Positions 1 to 9,000 of a stretch of 64,000 bases of DNA are shown in pieces (position 1 is the first letter of the stretch; each line of letters starts with the position of its first letter). This stretch comes from Albimonas sp963977235. GTDB lineage: Bacteria > Pseudomonadota > Alphaproteobacteria > Rhodobacterales > Rhodobacteraceae. The notes under the pieces were generated by a model. The model did no database searches, was not told where the DNA came from, and saw only the letters and a list, made by a program, of their open reading frames with translations. A program made the translations under genes and the position numbers. Location of the stretch: assembly GCF_963977235.1 (NCBI RefSeq), contig NZ_CAXBOD010000007.1, forward strand, positions 1 through 64,000, written 5' to 3'.

Positions 1-407
1 CCCGCAGACCTTCGCGACGCTCCCAGAAAAGCGCGACAAATGCCGGGCGGGACAGGACCGGGGGCGTTCGAGGAGAGATGGGCCGGAACGCCGGCATGAT
101 GCGGTGGCCTTCGACCAGGCGCTCGCGTGCAGCCGGCGGCATCCGTCGCGCGGGTCCACGAGGAGACCATCGAGCAGCGCGCAGCCGGAAGCTCTGCGCT
201 CCGGGGACAGGATGAAGGGTCCCGAGCGGGTCGTCGCGCCCACCGCACGAACGCGGCGCCTGCAGGCGGCAACGACTTCGATGCTCATGGACGCGACCCG
301 GCATCGGGGGACATGGTCGAGGCGCGCGAGGGGGGCGACGCCTGCTCGATGCTCCCGAGCTTGGCGGTCCCCGCGCGGGCGCCGCGCCCGGCGCTATGGG
401 GTCGGCG
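1..407. other. No gene recognised
   Basis: This stretch upstream of the stop codon of the PrpF-like gene shows no reading frame with plausible composition. The frames that are open here are rich in Arg, Gly and Pro and look like GC-driven spurious frames. The only structure I see is a short tandem duplication at its right end, listed separately. A gene cut by the window edge cannot be excluded. Confidence 0.5.
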
Positions 408-418
408 CTATGGGGTCG
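391..418. repeat. Perfect tandem duplication of a 14-bp unit
   Basis: The unit GCGCTATGGGGTCG occurs twice back to back. The second copy contains the TAG stop codon of the minus-strand PrpF-like gene, and the first copy lies just beyond it. It looks like a recent slippage event at a gene end; no function is evident. Confidence 0.85.
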
Positions 419-1568
419 GCGGGGCGGCCGGGGGGGCTGCGTGGAAGACCCGCCCCGCGAACAGCAGGCGGGCGGTGCGGTAGACCGCGCCGCTGATCGC
501 GCGCGCGCCGCCGGGCTCAGGCGCGGTCTGCGCGTCGACGAGGACGGATCCCGAGGGGTGGGCGAGGGTCAGCGCCGCCTCGTCGGGGCGGGCGCAGTCC
601 GCGGGGATCGACCCGGGCAGGCGGCAGGCGAGGCCGAGGCAGAGGGCGCCGGTGATCGGAACCGCCCGGTGCGCCTGGCCCATCGACATCATGCGCACGT
701 GAAGGTGCATTGCCTCCGCCGGCAGGACCCGCCCGGACAGGAGGCGGGCCTCGGCCGGCGGCGCGACCATCGCGACCTTGGGCAGGCTCGCCATCCGCGC
801 GGCGGCCGGGAGGTCGGCGGTCAGGCCCATGCGGACCGAGCCCGCCTGGCGGATCGCCTCGATCCGCGCAAGGAAGGCCGCGTCGGCCTGCAGATCGTCG
901 GGATGCTCGGTCCCGGTCTTGCCGAGCGCCGAGGCCGCCACGAAGACGCAGGGGTTGGCGGCGTCGACCAGCGAGGCCTCGATCTCGGCGCCGTCGGGCA
1001 GGTCAAGCCGATCGCGCGCCCGGCCCGTCGGCAGGAGCTTGCCCGTCTTCGCCCCGCCAGGGTCGAGGAAGTCGAGCCGGATCGGCGCGGCGGTCCCGGC
1101 CACGCCGTCGATCTCGAGGTCTCCGGCGCCGGCCAGCAGCCCGTCCTCGAGCGGGAAGGTCGCCGCCACGATGCGCGCGGTGTTGGTGTTGTGGATCCGC
1201 ACCCGCGCCTGCGCGCCCTCGGCCCTCAGCAACCCGAGGACAAGCGCGGCCGGGCCCATGGCCGAGGCCATGTTCCCGCAGTTCCCGGCATAATCCACCG
1301 AGGCCTCGCGGACCGAGACCTGGGCGAAGGTGTAGTCGATGTCCGCGTCCGCACGGCTGGGCGGGGCGAGCACGCAGACCTTCGAGAGGGACGACACGCC
1401 CCCGCCCATCCCGTCGAGCTGACGCCCGTCGGGATCGGGCGAGCCCATCGCCGCGAGGAAGATCGCATCCCAGTCGGCGCGGTCGGCGGGCAGGTCCCGG
1501 CTGTCGAACACCAGGCCGTTCGACGTGCCCCCGCGCATGAACAGCGCGGGCAGGGAATGCAGTGGCAT
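408..1568 (-). CDS. PrpF-family isomerase (2-methylaconitate isomerase / oxalomesaconate tautomerase type)
   Basis: This 386-residue cytoplasmic protein has the family signatures: MRGGTSNG near residue 12, DGMGGGVSSLSK near 53 and GNCGNM near 95. The length is normal for the family. PrpF-type enzymes move a double bond or convert cis to trans in aconitate-like di- and tricarboxylates, using paired active-site residues of the diaminopimelate-epimerase fold. It lies 27 bp downstream of the PEP mutase/isocitrate lyase-like gene and is probably cotranscribed with it from the operator-bearing gap upstream. With that lyase, and the MmgE/PrpD and FAD dehydrogenase genes about 28 kb away, it suggests processing of a substituted aconitate. 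The exact substrate cannot be read from the sequence. Confidence 0.85.
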   Translation of the reverse strand: MPLHSLPALFMRGGTSNGLVFDSRDLPADRADWDAIFLAAMGSPDPDGRQLDGMGGGVSSLSKVCVLAPPSRADADIDYTFAQVSVREASVDYAGNCGNMASAMGPAALVLGLLRAEGAQARVRIHNTNTARIVAATFPLEDGLLAGAGDLEIDGVAGTAAPIRLDFLDPGGAKTGKLLPTGRARDRLDLPDGAEIEASLVDAANPCVFVAASALGKTGTEHPDDLQADAAFLARIEAIRQAGSVRMGLTADLPAAARMASLPKVAMVAPPAEARLLSGRVLPAEAMHLHVRMMSMGQAHRAVPITGALCLGLACRLPGSIPADCARPDEAALTLAHPSGSVLVDAQTAPEPGGARAISGAVYRTARLLFAGRVFHAAPPAAPPTP

Positions 1569-1595
1569 GGCTGGCCCTTTCCGGATCGGGACGAC

Positions 1596-2522
1596 TCAGG
1601 ACCCTTCGTAGCGCGCGACGAGCGCGTCCAGCTCGGGCTTGCCGACCATGCGCTGGCGCTCCTCGAAGGTCGCCAGGCGGTCGCCGACCTCGCGCAGCGA
1701 GCCGTTCTTGAGCAGCGAGGCCAGAACCTCCTGCTGCGCCTTGACCGAGGCCTGCAGCGCGGCGTTGGCGAACAGCACCAGCGAGAAGCCGGCTTTCTCG
1801 AGCTCCTCGACCTCCATCATGGGGGTCTTTCCGCCGACCACGAAGTTCACCAGCTGAGGGGTGGGCAGCGCGCCGATCGCCCGGATCTCCTCGACGCTTT
1901 CGGGCGCCTCGATGAACAGCACGTCGGCGCCGACCTCGGCCATGCGGTGGGCGCGGTCGAGGGCCGCCTCGAACCCCTCGATCGCGCGGGCGTCGGTGCG
2001 CGCGACGATCAGGGTGTTCTCGTCGGTGCGGGCGTCGAGACAGGCTTTCAGCTTGCCCAGCATCTCCTCGATCGGGATCACCGCCTTGCCCGCGAAGTGA
2101 CCGCACTTCTTGGGGAACACCTGGTCCTCGATCTGGATGGCCGCGGCGCCCGCGCGCTCGAGCTTCTGGACCGTGCCGTAGGCGTTGAGCGCGTTGCCAA
2201 AGCCCGTGTCCATGTCCACGAGGACCGGCAGGCGGCAGACGTCGCTGATCCGGGCGGTGGTCTCGGCGATCTCGGTCGCCGTCACCAGCCCCAGGTCGGG
2301 AAGCCCGAGCTGGGTGTTGGTGACGCCCGCGCCGGTCACGTAGACGGCCTTGAAGCCGACGTCCTCGATGATGCGCGCCGACAGCGCGTTGGCCGCGCCG
2401 GGCAGCAGCGCGGCGGACCGGGATTCGACCATGCGACGGAAGGCCCGGCGGCGTTCCAGCGGCGTGTCGTGACCGTGCGAACCCTGGTCCGGCACTGTGT
2501 CGGGCATTCGTCCGTATCGCAT
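1596..2522 (-). CDS. Isocitrate lyase/PEP mutase-superfamily C-C lyase
   Basis: This 308-residue protein of the PEP mutase/2-methylisocitrate lyase/dimethylmalate lyase group would be a Mg-dependent lyase cutting a 2-hydroxy acid into two organic acids. The metal motif DMDTGFG is at about residues 103-109 and the catalytic loop KKCGH at 138-142. The ATG start is set by an AGGAG five bases upstream; a GTG nine codons earlier lacks such a site. It is first gene of a unit with the PrpF-like gene and diverges from the aldehyde dehydrogenase gene across an operator. Methylisocitrate lyase, dimethylmalate lyase and oxaloacetate decarboxylase activities all remain possible. Confidence 0.8.
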   Translation of the reverse strand: MRYGRMPDTVPDQGSHGHDTPLERRRAFRRMVESRSAALLPGAANALSARIIEDVGFKAVYVTGAGVTNTQLGLPDLGLVTATEIAETTARISDVCRLPVLVDMDTGFGNALNAYGTVQKLERAGAAAIQIEDQVFPKKCGHFAGKAVIPIEEMLGKLKACLDARTDENTLIVARTDARAIEGFEAALDRAHRMAEVGADVLFIEAPESVEEIRAIGALPTPQLVNFVVGGKTPMMEVEELEKAGFSLVLFANAALQASVKAQQEVLASLLKNGSLREVGDRLATFEERQRMVGKPELDALVARYEGS

Positions 2523-2572
2523 CGTCACTCCTATCTCAGGCTGCCGCACGCTAGCGTTGCAAGGCGTCGGTA

Positions 2573-2585
2573 GTCAACTGTTGAC
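2573..2585. promoter_or_regulatory. Palindromic operator, site 1 (GTCAACTGTTGAC)
   Basis: This is a perfect palindrome with 6-base arms around one central base. It lies in the 119-bp gap between the divergent lyase and aldehyde dehydrogenase genes. The core ACTGTTGACA recurs in seven other intergenic gaps of this cluster. A GntR/FCD regulator encoded 3 kb away is the obvious candidate ligand (inference). Confidence 0.8.
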
Positions 2586-2641
2586 ATTATGAAGGTCGAA
2601 ACTTACTGCCTTCGCCATGGCGACGAAGAGCGGGTGATGCG

Positions 2642-4114
2642 ATGCGAGACTATGGTCTGTTCCTCGACGGAGCGTTCACGGGCGAGGGCGCGGGGCCGGT
2701 GTTCGAGTCCCTCAACCCTTACACCGGCCAGCCCTGGGCCCGCCTGCGGGAGGCCGGCGCGTCCGAGGTCGACGCGGCCGTTGACGCCGCGCGGCGGGCC
2801 CAGCGCGCCTGGTGGCGGCTGAACGGCGCGGCGCGGGCCGAGATCCTGCACAGGATCGCCGACGCGATCACCTCTCATGCCCTGAGCATGGCGGTCTTCG
2901 AGTCGACCGACAATGGCAAGATCATCCGCGAGACGCGCTCCCAGATGCTGTTCGCGGCGCGATTGTTCCGGTTCTTCGCAGGCTATGCCGACAAGCTCTG
3001 CGGTCAGACGATCCCGATGGATCAGGCGACCCTCTTCGATTTCACCGTCCGCGAGCCCTACGGGGTGATCGGTCTGATCACCGCATGGAACTCGCCGATC
3101 ACGCTGCTGTGCAACAAGCTGCCCGCGGCGCTGGCGGCGGGCAACTGCGTGGTGGTCAAACCCTCCGAGCACGCCTCGGTCTCGACGCTCGAGCTGTGCC
3201 GGATCTTCCAGGAGGCGGGCCTCCCCGAGGGCGTGGTCAACGTGGTGACCGGCGGGGCGGCGGTGGGGGCGGCGATGGTCGACCATCCGGGCATCGCCAG
3301 GATCAGCTTCACCGGCAGCCCCGCGGTGGGGGCGAAGATCGCCGCCCAGGCCGGCGCCCGCCTCAAGCCCGTCACGCTGGAGCTTGGCGGGAAATCGCCC
3401 AACATCGTCTTCGAGGACGCGGATCTCGAGGCCGCGACCGTCGGCGCGCTCGCCGGCATCTTCGCGGCCACCGGACAGACCTGCGTGGCGGGCTCGCGCC
3501 TGCTGGTGCAGCGCAGCGTCAAGGATCGTCTGGTCGCGCGCCTGGTCGAGCGGGCCGGGCGGATCCGCATGGGCGATCCCCTCGACGAGGCTTCTGAGAT
3601 GGGGACCGCGGCCAACCGCCCGCAGTTCGACCGGATCATGGAGCGGATTGCGAAGGCGCGCGAGGCCGGCGCCAGGCTCGTCGCCGGCGGCGGCCGGGGC
3701 GAGGGGGCGGGGCTCGAGACCGGACTGTTCATCCAGCCCACCATCTTCGACGAGGTCTCCAACGACATGGAGATCGCGCGCGAGGAGATCTTCGGCCCCG
3801 TCCTCTCGGTGATCCCCTTCGACACCGAGGAGGAGGCGGTGCGCATCGCCAACGACACGCCCTACGGCCTGGCTTCGGGGGTGTGGACGCGCGACCTCGG
3901 CCGGGCGATGCGGCTGATCCCGCAGCTCGCGACCGGCGTGGTCTGGGTGAACACCTACCGGGTGGTCGCGGCCCAGGCGCCGTTCGGCGGCATGAAGGAA
4001 AGCGGCTTCGGCCGCGAGCGGGGCGAGCAGGGGCTGCTCGAGTTCTCGCAGACCAAGAACGTGATGATCGACTGGTCCGGAGAGATCCGCGACCCGTTCG
4101 CGATCAAGAACTGA
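2642..4114 (+). CDS. NAD(P)-dependent aldehyde dehydrogenase
   Basis: This 490-residue protein has the normal length for the ALDH superfamily. It carries the Rossmann-side WNSP segment, the general-base Glu in LELGGKSPN (about residue 247) and the nucleophilic Cys in GQTCVAGSR (Cys281). It would oxidise an aldehyde to the acid, or to an acyl-CoA in some subfamilies. It is the first gene rightward from operator 1 and is followed after 26 bp by an epimerase-like gene. In context it probably feeds a carboxylic acid into the ligases of the cluster. The specific aldehyde is unknown; the sequence resembles betaine-aldehyde and aromatic-aldehyde types equally. Confidence 0.9.
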   Translation: MRDYGLFLDGAFTGEGAGPVFESLNPYTGQPWARLREAGASEVDAAVDAARRAQRAWWRLNGAARAEILHRIADAITSHALSMAVFESTDNGKIIRETRSQMLFAARLFRFFAGYADKLCGQTIPMDQATLFDFTVREPYGVIGLITAWNSPITLLCNKLPAALAAGNCVVVKPSEHASVSTLELCRIFQEAGLPEGVVNVVTGGAAVGAAMVDHPGIARISFTGSPAVGAKIAAQAGARLKPVTLELGGKSPNIVFEDADLEAATVGALAGIFAATGQTCVAGSRLLVQRSVKDRLVARLVERAGRIRMGDPLDEASEMGTAANRPQFDRIMERIAKAREAGARLVAGGGRGEGAGLETGLFIQPTIFDEVSNDMEIAREEIFGPVLSVIPFDTEEEAVRIANDTPYGLASGVWTRDLGRAMRLIPQLATGVVWVNTYRVVAAQAPFGGMKESGFGRERGEQGLLEFSQTKNVMIDWSGEIRDPFAIKN

Positions 4115-4140
4115 CACGCGCCGACAGGCGGGAGGACGAC

Positions 4141-5115
4141 ATGACCCTCAAGGGCGGACGCTTCGTGGTGACCGGCGGCATCAGCCTGATCGGCTCGCAT
4201 GTGGCCGAGCAGCTTCTGGCGGCGGGCGCATCGCACGTCGCGCTTCTGGACAACTTCTCGCTGGGCTCGACCGAGATGATCGGCCACCTGCTGGACGACC
4301 CGCGGGTGACGCTTGTGCGGGGCGACATCACCCGGCTGAACGAGCTGATGGACGCGTTCGAGGGCGCTGCGGGCGTCTTCGCCATCGCCGGCTTCCTGAC
4401 CCTGCCGTTCAGCGCCAATCCGGGTCTGGGGATCGAGGTCAATGCGCTCGGCCACTTCAACATCCTCGAGGCGGCGCGGCATCGGGGGGTGAAGAAGGTC
4501 GTGTTCTCCTCCTCGGTCGCGACCTACGGCGACCCGGAGCCGGGGCTGATCGACGAGACCCGGCCTTACCGGTTCCACACCATGTCCCCGCCGGGCGTGC
4601 TCTACGGCGCCACCAAGATCATCGGCGAGACGCTGGGGCGGCTCTATTCGGACCGGCACGGGGTCCGGTCCGTCTCGCTGCGCTACGCCACCGTCTATGG
4701 CGAGCGGCAGCACTATCGCGGGGTCAACGCGCTCTACATCATCGAGGCCTACGACAGGATCGCGCGCGGCGAGGCGCCGGTCATCCCCGGCGACGGCAGC
4801 GAGGTGCACGACTATGTCCATGTCTCGGACGTGGCGCGCGCCAACCTGATGGCGATGGACAGCGACGTGACGGGCGAGGTCTTCAACGTGGCCACCGGCA
4901 AGGCCACCTCGCTCAACCGCCTGGTGGAGATCGTCAACGAGGTGACCGGCGCGAACATCGCGCCCGTCTACCAGGAGACGGCCGGCGCGGTGCGGGTGAC
5001 GACGTCGAGCGAGCTGACCTTCTCGATCGACAAGATCGCGAAGGCCATCGGCTGGGCGCCGGAGGTGAGCATCGAGGAGGGGATCGCGCGGCTGATCGCC
5101 TGGCGTCGGGGCTGA
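4141..5115 (+). CDS. NAD-dependent epimerase/dehydratase (extended SDR)
   Basis: This 324-residue extended short-chain dehydrogenase has the nucleotide-binding motif TGGISLIG (residues 11-18), a variant of the usual TGGAGFIG, and the catalytic pair YxxxK at Tyr155/Lys159. The family includes sugar-nucleotide epimerases and 3-beta-hydroxysteroid dehydrogenase-like oxidoreductases. It is cotranscribed with the aldehyde dehydrogenase, and no sugar-nucleotide genes are nearby. I therefore favour oxidation or reduction of a hydroxylated catabolic intermediate over cell-wall sugar synthesis, but the sequence does not decide. Confidence 0.8.
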   Translation: MTLKGGRFVVTGGISLIGSHVAEQLLAAGASHVALLDNFSLGSTEMIGHLLDDPRVTLVRGDITRLNELMDAFEGAAGVFAIAGFLTLPFSANPGLGIEVNALGHFNILEAARHRGVKKVVFSSSVATYGDPEPGLIDETRPYRFHTMSPPGVLYGATKIIGETLGRLYSDRHGVRSVSLRYATVYGERQHYRGVNALYIIEAYDRIARGEAPVIPGDGSEVHDYVHVSDVARANLMAMDSDVTGEVFNVATGKATSLNRLVEIVNEVTGANIAPVYQETAGAVRVTTSSELTFSIDKIAKAIGWAPEVSIEEGIARLIAWRRG

Positions 5116-5198
5116 GGCCACGGCCGCCCCCGGGCGTTCCCTCGGCGCGTTCCGTCCGACGGCGCTCGCCGGGGGGTCGGCCGGGGGGCGTCGGACGT

Positions 5199-5963
5199 TC
5201 AGTCGTTCGTGCGCGTCTCGCCGGTCTCGCCCAGGGCCAGTTTCGCGTAGATCCGGGCGTTGCGGATGTGCTCGCGCATCGCGGCCTCGGCGGCGTCGGG
5301 ATCCTGGGCTGCCAGCGCCGCCACGATGCGCCGGTGCTCCTTGAGCGCCTCGGCCGCGCGTCCGCCCATGGTCGAGGACTTGTAGCGGTAGACCCGAAGC
5401 AGGTCGTAGAGGTCGCCGGTGATCATCGAGATCAGGATCTCGTTGCCCGAGGCCTTGGCGATCCGGAAGTGGAAGTCGAAATCGCCGCTCTGCTGATAGT
5501 AGCCCTCGCCGGCGGCCACGTCGTCCTTCTTGGCGTGGCTTTCGATCATGTCGCGCAGGTCGGCGACGTCGTCCTGCGCGATGTTGGTCGCGGCGATGCG
5601 GCAGGCCATGCCTTCCAGCGCCTCGCGGACCATCAGCAGCTCGTCGAGCCGCTGGGGCGAGAGCTCGGCGACCCGCACCCCGATGTTGGCGCGGCGTTCC
5701 AGCAGGCGACGCCCTTCCAGCCGGCGGATCGCTTCGCGCAGCGGCCCGCGGCTGATGCCCATCTGGGCGGCGAGCACCTGTTCGAAGATCCGCTCGCCAG
5801 GCTCGAGCTCTCCGGCGATGATCGCCTGCTCGAGACGTTCGGTCACCGCGTCGACAAGAGAGGTCGCAACGATCTTCGGGGACGAGATGTTCTTGGGAGG
5901 CGGCAATTTCAATCCAGTTTCTGGCGTGTTCCCGACAATCGGCGCATTGCGCACTGTCGACAC
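5199..5963 (-). CDS. GntR-family transcriptional regulator, FCD (FadR) subfamily; candidate master regulator
   Basis: This 254-residue regulator has a ~30-residue leader, a winged helix-turn-helix at about 33-100 (with ISRGPLREAIRRLE as recognition region) and a C-terminal FCD effector domain. Putative metal/ligand residues are visible in DFDFHFRIA, EHRRIV and REHIR. FCD proteins bind palindromes and respond to organic acids or acyl-CoAs. It is transcribed away from a carboxylase gene, with operator site 2 between them. The same element stands before every other transcription unit up to 42.5 kb, so it probably controls the whole cluster and itself. The GTG start is tentative because no strong ribosome site precedes it. 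Confidence 0.88.
   Translation of the reverse strand: MSTVRNAPIVGNTPETGLKLPPPKNISSPKIVATSLVDAVTERLEQAIIAGELEPGERIFEQVLAAQMGISRGPLREAIRRLEGRRLLERRANIGVRVAELSPQRLDELLMVREALEGMACRIAATNIAQDDVADLRDMIESHAKKDDVAAGEGYYQQSGDFDFHFRIAKASGNEILISMITGDLYDLLRVYRYKSSTMGGRAAEALKEHRRIVAALAAQDPDAAEAAMREHIRNARIYAKLALGETGETRTND
5953..5962. promoter_or_regulatory. Weak second operator-like sequence at the gntR start
   Basis: ACTGTCGACA differs from the shared core ACTGTTGACA at one central base and overlaps the proposed GTG start of the GntR gene. It could be an autoregulatory site. A single-mismatch 10-mer can also arise by chance. Confidence 0.3.
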
Positions 5964-6040
5964 TATCGCTGACGATCCTGAATTTCAATACGTTTCGACC
6001 GAGGGGCCGGGGCAGGGCGCGTCCTCGCTTTCTGTCCTCA

Positions 6041-6053
6041 TTCAACTGTTGAC
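6041..6053. promoter_or_regulatory. Palindromic operator, site 2 (TTCAACTGTTGAC)
   Basis: One base differs from the perfect palindrome of site 1, and the flank ACATTA also matches site 1. It lies between the divergent gntR gene and the first carboxylase gene, which is the expected place for autoregulation plus control of the catabolic genes. Confidence 0.8.
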
Positions 6054-6098
6054 ATTACACCTCTCCCGTTGTCAGCGTCCCTTACGGAGAGCGGGACA

Positions 6099-9000
6099 AT
6101 GTCAGCCAGTCAGATCACCCCCCCTGGGGCGCCTCGAAAGGTGCTCGTCGCCAACCGCGGAGAGATCGCGGCCCGGATCTGCCGCAGCGTCTTCGACTGC
6201 GGCTGGGGCAGCGTCGCGGTCGTGGCGAAGGGCGAATCCCGGCTGGGTCACGCGGCCCGGGCGGACGAGGCGGTGGAGCTTCCGGGCGCAGGCGCGGCGG
6301 CCTATCTCGACGCCTCGGCGCTGGTCGAGGCCGCCCTGCGGTCCGGCTGCGACATGGTCCATCCGGGCTACGGTTTCCTGAGCGAGGCGCCGGCCTTCGC
6401 CGAGGCCTGCCGCGACGCCGGCCTGATCTTCGTGGGCCCCTCCGCGCAGACGCTGGCCCTGTTCGGCGACAAGTCACGGGCGCGCGCCGTCGCCGCGGCG
6501 TGCGAGGCCTCGCCCCCGCCGGGCGGCGGCGTGCTGGCCGACGTCGCCGCGCTGGTCGCGTTCATGGCGGGCCAGGGCGGGCCGGTGATGCTCAAGGCCG
6601 TCTCCGGCGGCGGCGGCCGCGGGATCCGCATCGTCCGCGACCCCGGCCAGGCCGCAGAGGCGTTCGCCCGCTGCCGCTCGGAGGCGGAGACGGCATTCGG
6701 CGACGGGCGGCTCTATGCCGAAGCGTTGATCGAGGGCGCGCGCCATGTCGAGGTCCAGATCGCGGGCGACGGAACGGGCGCCGTGGCGATCCTCGGCGAC
6801 CGGGAGTGCAGCCTCCAGCGCCAGCGCCAGAAGCTGGTCGAGTTTGCCCCCGCAAGCGGCCTTTCCCCCCAGCTGCGCCACAGGCTGTTCGAGGCCGCGC
6901 GGCGCATCGGCGCCCATGTCGACTATCGCGGCATCGGCACGGTGGAGTTCCTGGTCAAGGGCGAGGGCTTCCATTTCCTGGAGGTGAACCCGCGCCTGCA
7001 GGTCGAGCACACGGTGACCGAGGCGGTGACGGGCCTCGATCTGGTCGCCCTCCAGTTCCGGCTGGCGCTGGGCGGCCGGCTGGAGGACGAGGCGCTGCCG
7101 GCGCCCGACGCCCCCCGCAGCTGCGCGGTGCAGCTTCGCGTCAATGCCGAGACGATGTCGGCGGACGGCGCCTGCCGCCCCTCCGCCGGCCGCCTCGCCG
7201 TGTTCGATCTGCCCAACGGGCCGGGCGTGCGCGTCGACACCGCCGCGGGCGTGGGCCACGAGGTCACCCCCGACTACGACGCGCTGCTCGCCAAGCTGAT
7301 CGTGCACTGTCCGGGCGACGACCGGCGCCTGCTGCTGCGCCGGGCCTGCCGGGCGCTGTGCGAGACGACGATCGAGGGGGTGGGGGTCAACCTCGACTTC
7401 CTGCGCGCCCTGCTCGTCGACCCGCAGGTGCTCGCCGACGAGGTCGACGTGGGCTTTGTCGATCGCAACGCGGGCCGCCTGATCGCCGCGGGCGAGGCGC
7501 ATCCGAGCTACGTCTCGCGCGCCCAGAGGTCAGGCCAGGACGTCGAGCCGCACGCCTTTGCGCCCGCGCCCGCGGGGCTCGCCGCGATCCGGGCCGAGAT
7601 CGACGCGCGGCTGACGGCGATCTGCGTGGCCGAGGGCGACGCGGTGGTCCCGGGCCAGGTCGTCGCGATCCTGGAAGCCATGAAGATGGAGTTCTCGGTT
7701 CTGGCCGAGCAGGGCGGCGTCGTCCGCGGGATCGAGGCCGCGCCCGGCGCGGCCGTGCGCCAGGGCGCGCCCCTGATCCTGATCGCGCCCGACGGGCGGC
7801 TGGCCGAGGACGCGGAGCATGAGGAGGCGGTCGACCTCGCCCATGTCCGCGACGACCTGCGCGCGATCCTGGAGGCGCGACACCGGCTGAGCGACGCCGC
7901 GCGGCCCGAGGCGGTGGCGCGACGTCGGGCGGCGGGCCGGCGCACGGCCCGGGAGAACATCGCCGATCTCTGCGACGCGGGAAGCTTCCACGAATACGGA
8001 GGCTTCGCCCTCGCCGCCCAGCGCGGCCGCCGCAGCCCCGAGGAGCTGGCGGCGATGAGCCCCGCCGACGGCATGGCGATGGGCGTCGGCACGGTCAACG
8101 CGGCCGCGTTCGGCGAGGATCGGGCCCGCTGCGCGGTGCTCGCCTACGACTACACGGTGTTTGCGGGCACCCAGGGCGTGAACGCCCATATCAAGAAGAA
8201 CCGCCTGTTCCGGCTGGTCGGCAAGCATCGCCTGCCGCTGGTGATGTTCGTCGAGGGTGGGGGCGGCCGGCCGGGCGACACCGACGATCACGGGTTCCTC
8301 AAGCTCTACAATCCGACGTTCCACGCCGCGGCGAAGCTGAAGTCGCGGGTCCCGATCATCGCGATCGCCGCGGGCCCCTGCTTTGCGGGGAACGCGGCGC
8401 TCGCGGCCTGCGCGGACGTGGTCATCGCCACGCGCGACGCCTCGATCGGGATGGGCGGACCGGCGATGATCTCGGGCGGGGGGCTGGGCGAGGTCGCGGC
8501 CGCCGACGTGGGCCCCGTCTCGATGCAGGGTCCCAACGGGGTGGTCGACCTGGTGGTCGAGGACGAGGCCGAGGCGGTCGCCGCGGCCAGGGCGATCCTG
8601 TCTTTCGTGCAGGGCGACGGCGCGCCGGGGCCGGCCGGCGATCAGCGGGTCCTGCGCCATGTCGTGCCCGAGGCGCCGCGCCGCGCCTACCGGATGCGCG
8701 ACGTGATCGCGGCGCTCGTCGACGGCGAGAGCTTCGTCGAACTGCGCGCGGCGTTCGGAACCGGCATGATCACCGGCTTCGCGCGGATCGCCGGGCGCCC
8801 CTTCGCGATCCTCGCGAACGATCCCCTGCATCTGGCCGGCGCGCTCGACGCCGCCGCCGCGGCCAAGGCCGCCGAATTCGCGCCGCTGGTCGAGAAACTG
8901 GGCCTGCCGCTGCTGAAGCTCGTCGACACGCCCGGCTTCATGGTCGGCCCCGCCGCCGAGGCCGAGGGGCTCGTTCGCCAGGCCGGCCGGATGTTCGCCG

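Noticed and set aside
408..2522. Standard methylcitrate cycle (prp) operon
   Set aside because: No methylcitrate synthase (PrpC) or propionyl-CoA synthetase lies with the PrpF-like and lyase genes, and the MmgE/PrpD gene is 27 kb away.
396..2573. Long plus-strand open frame opposite the PrpF-like and lyase genes
   Set aside because: Antisense shadow; the minus-strand genes show complete family signatures.
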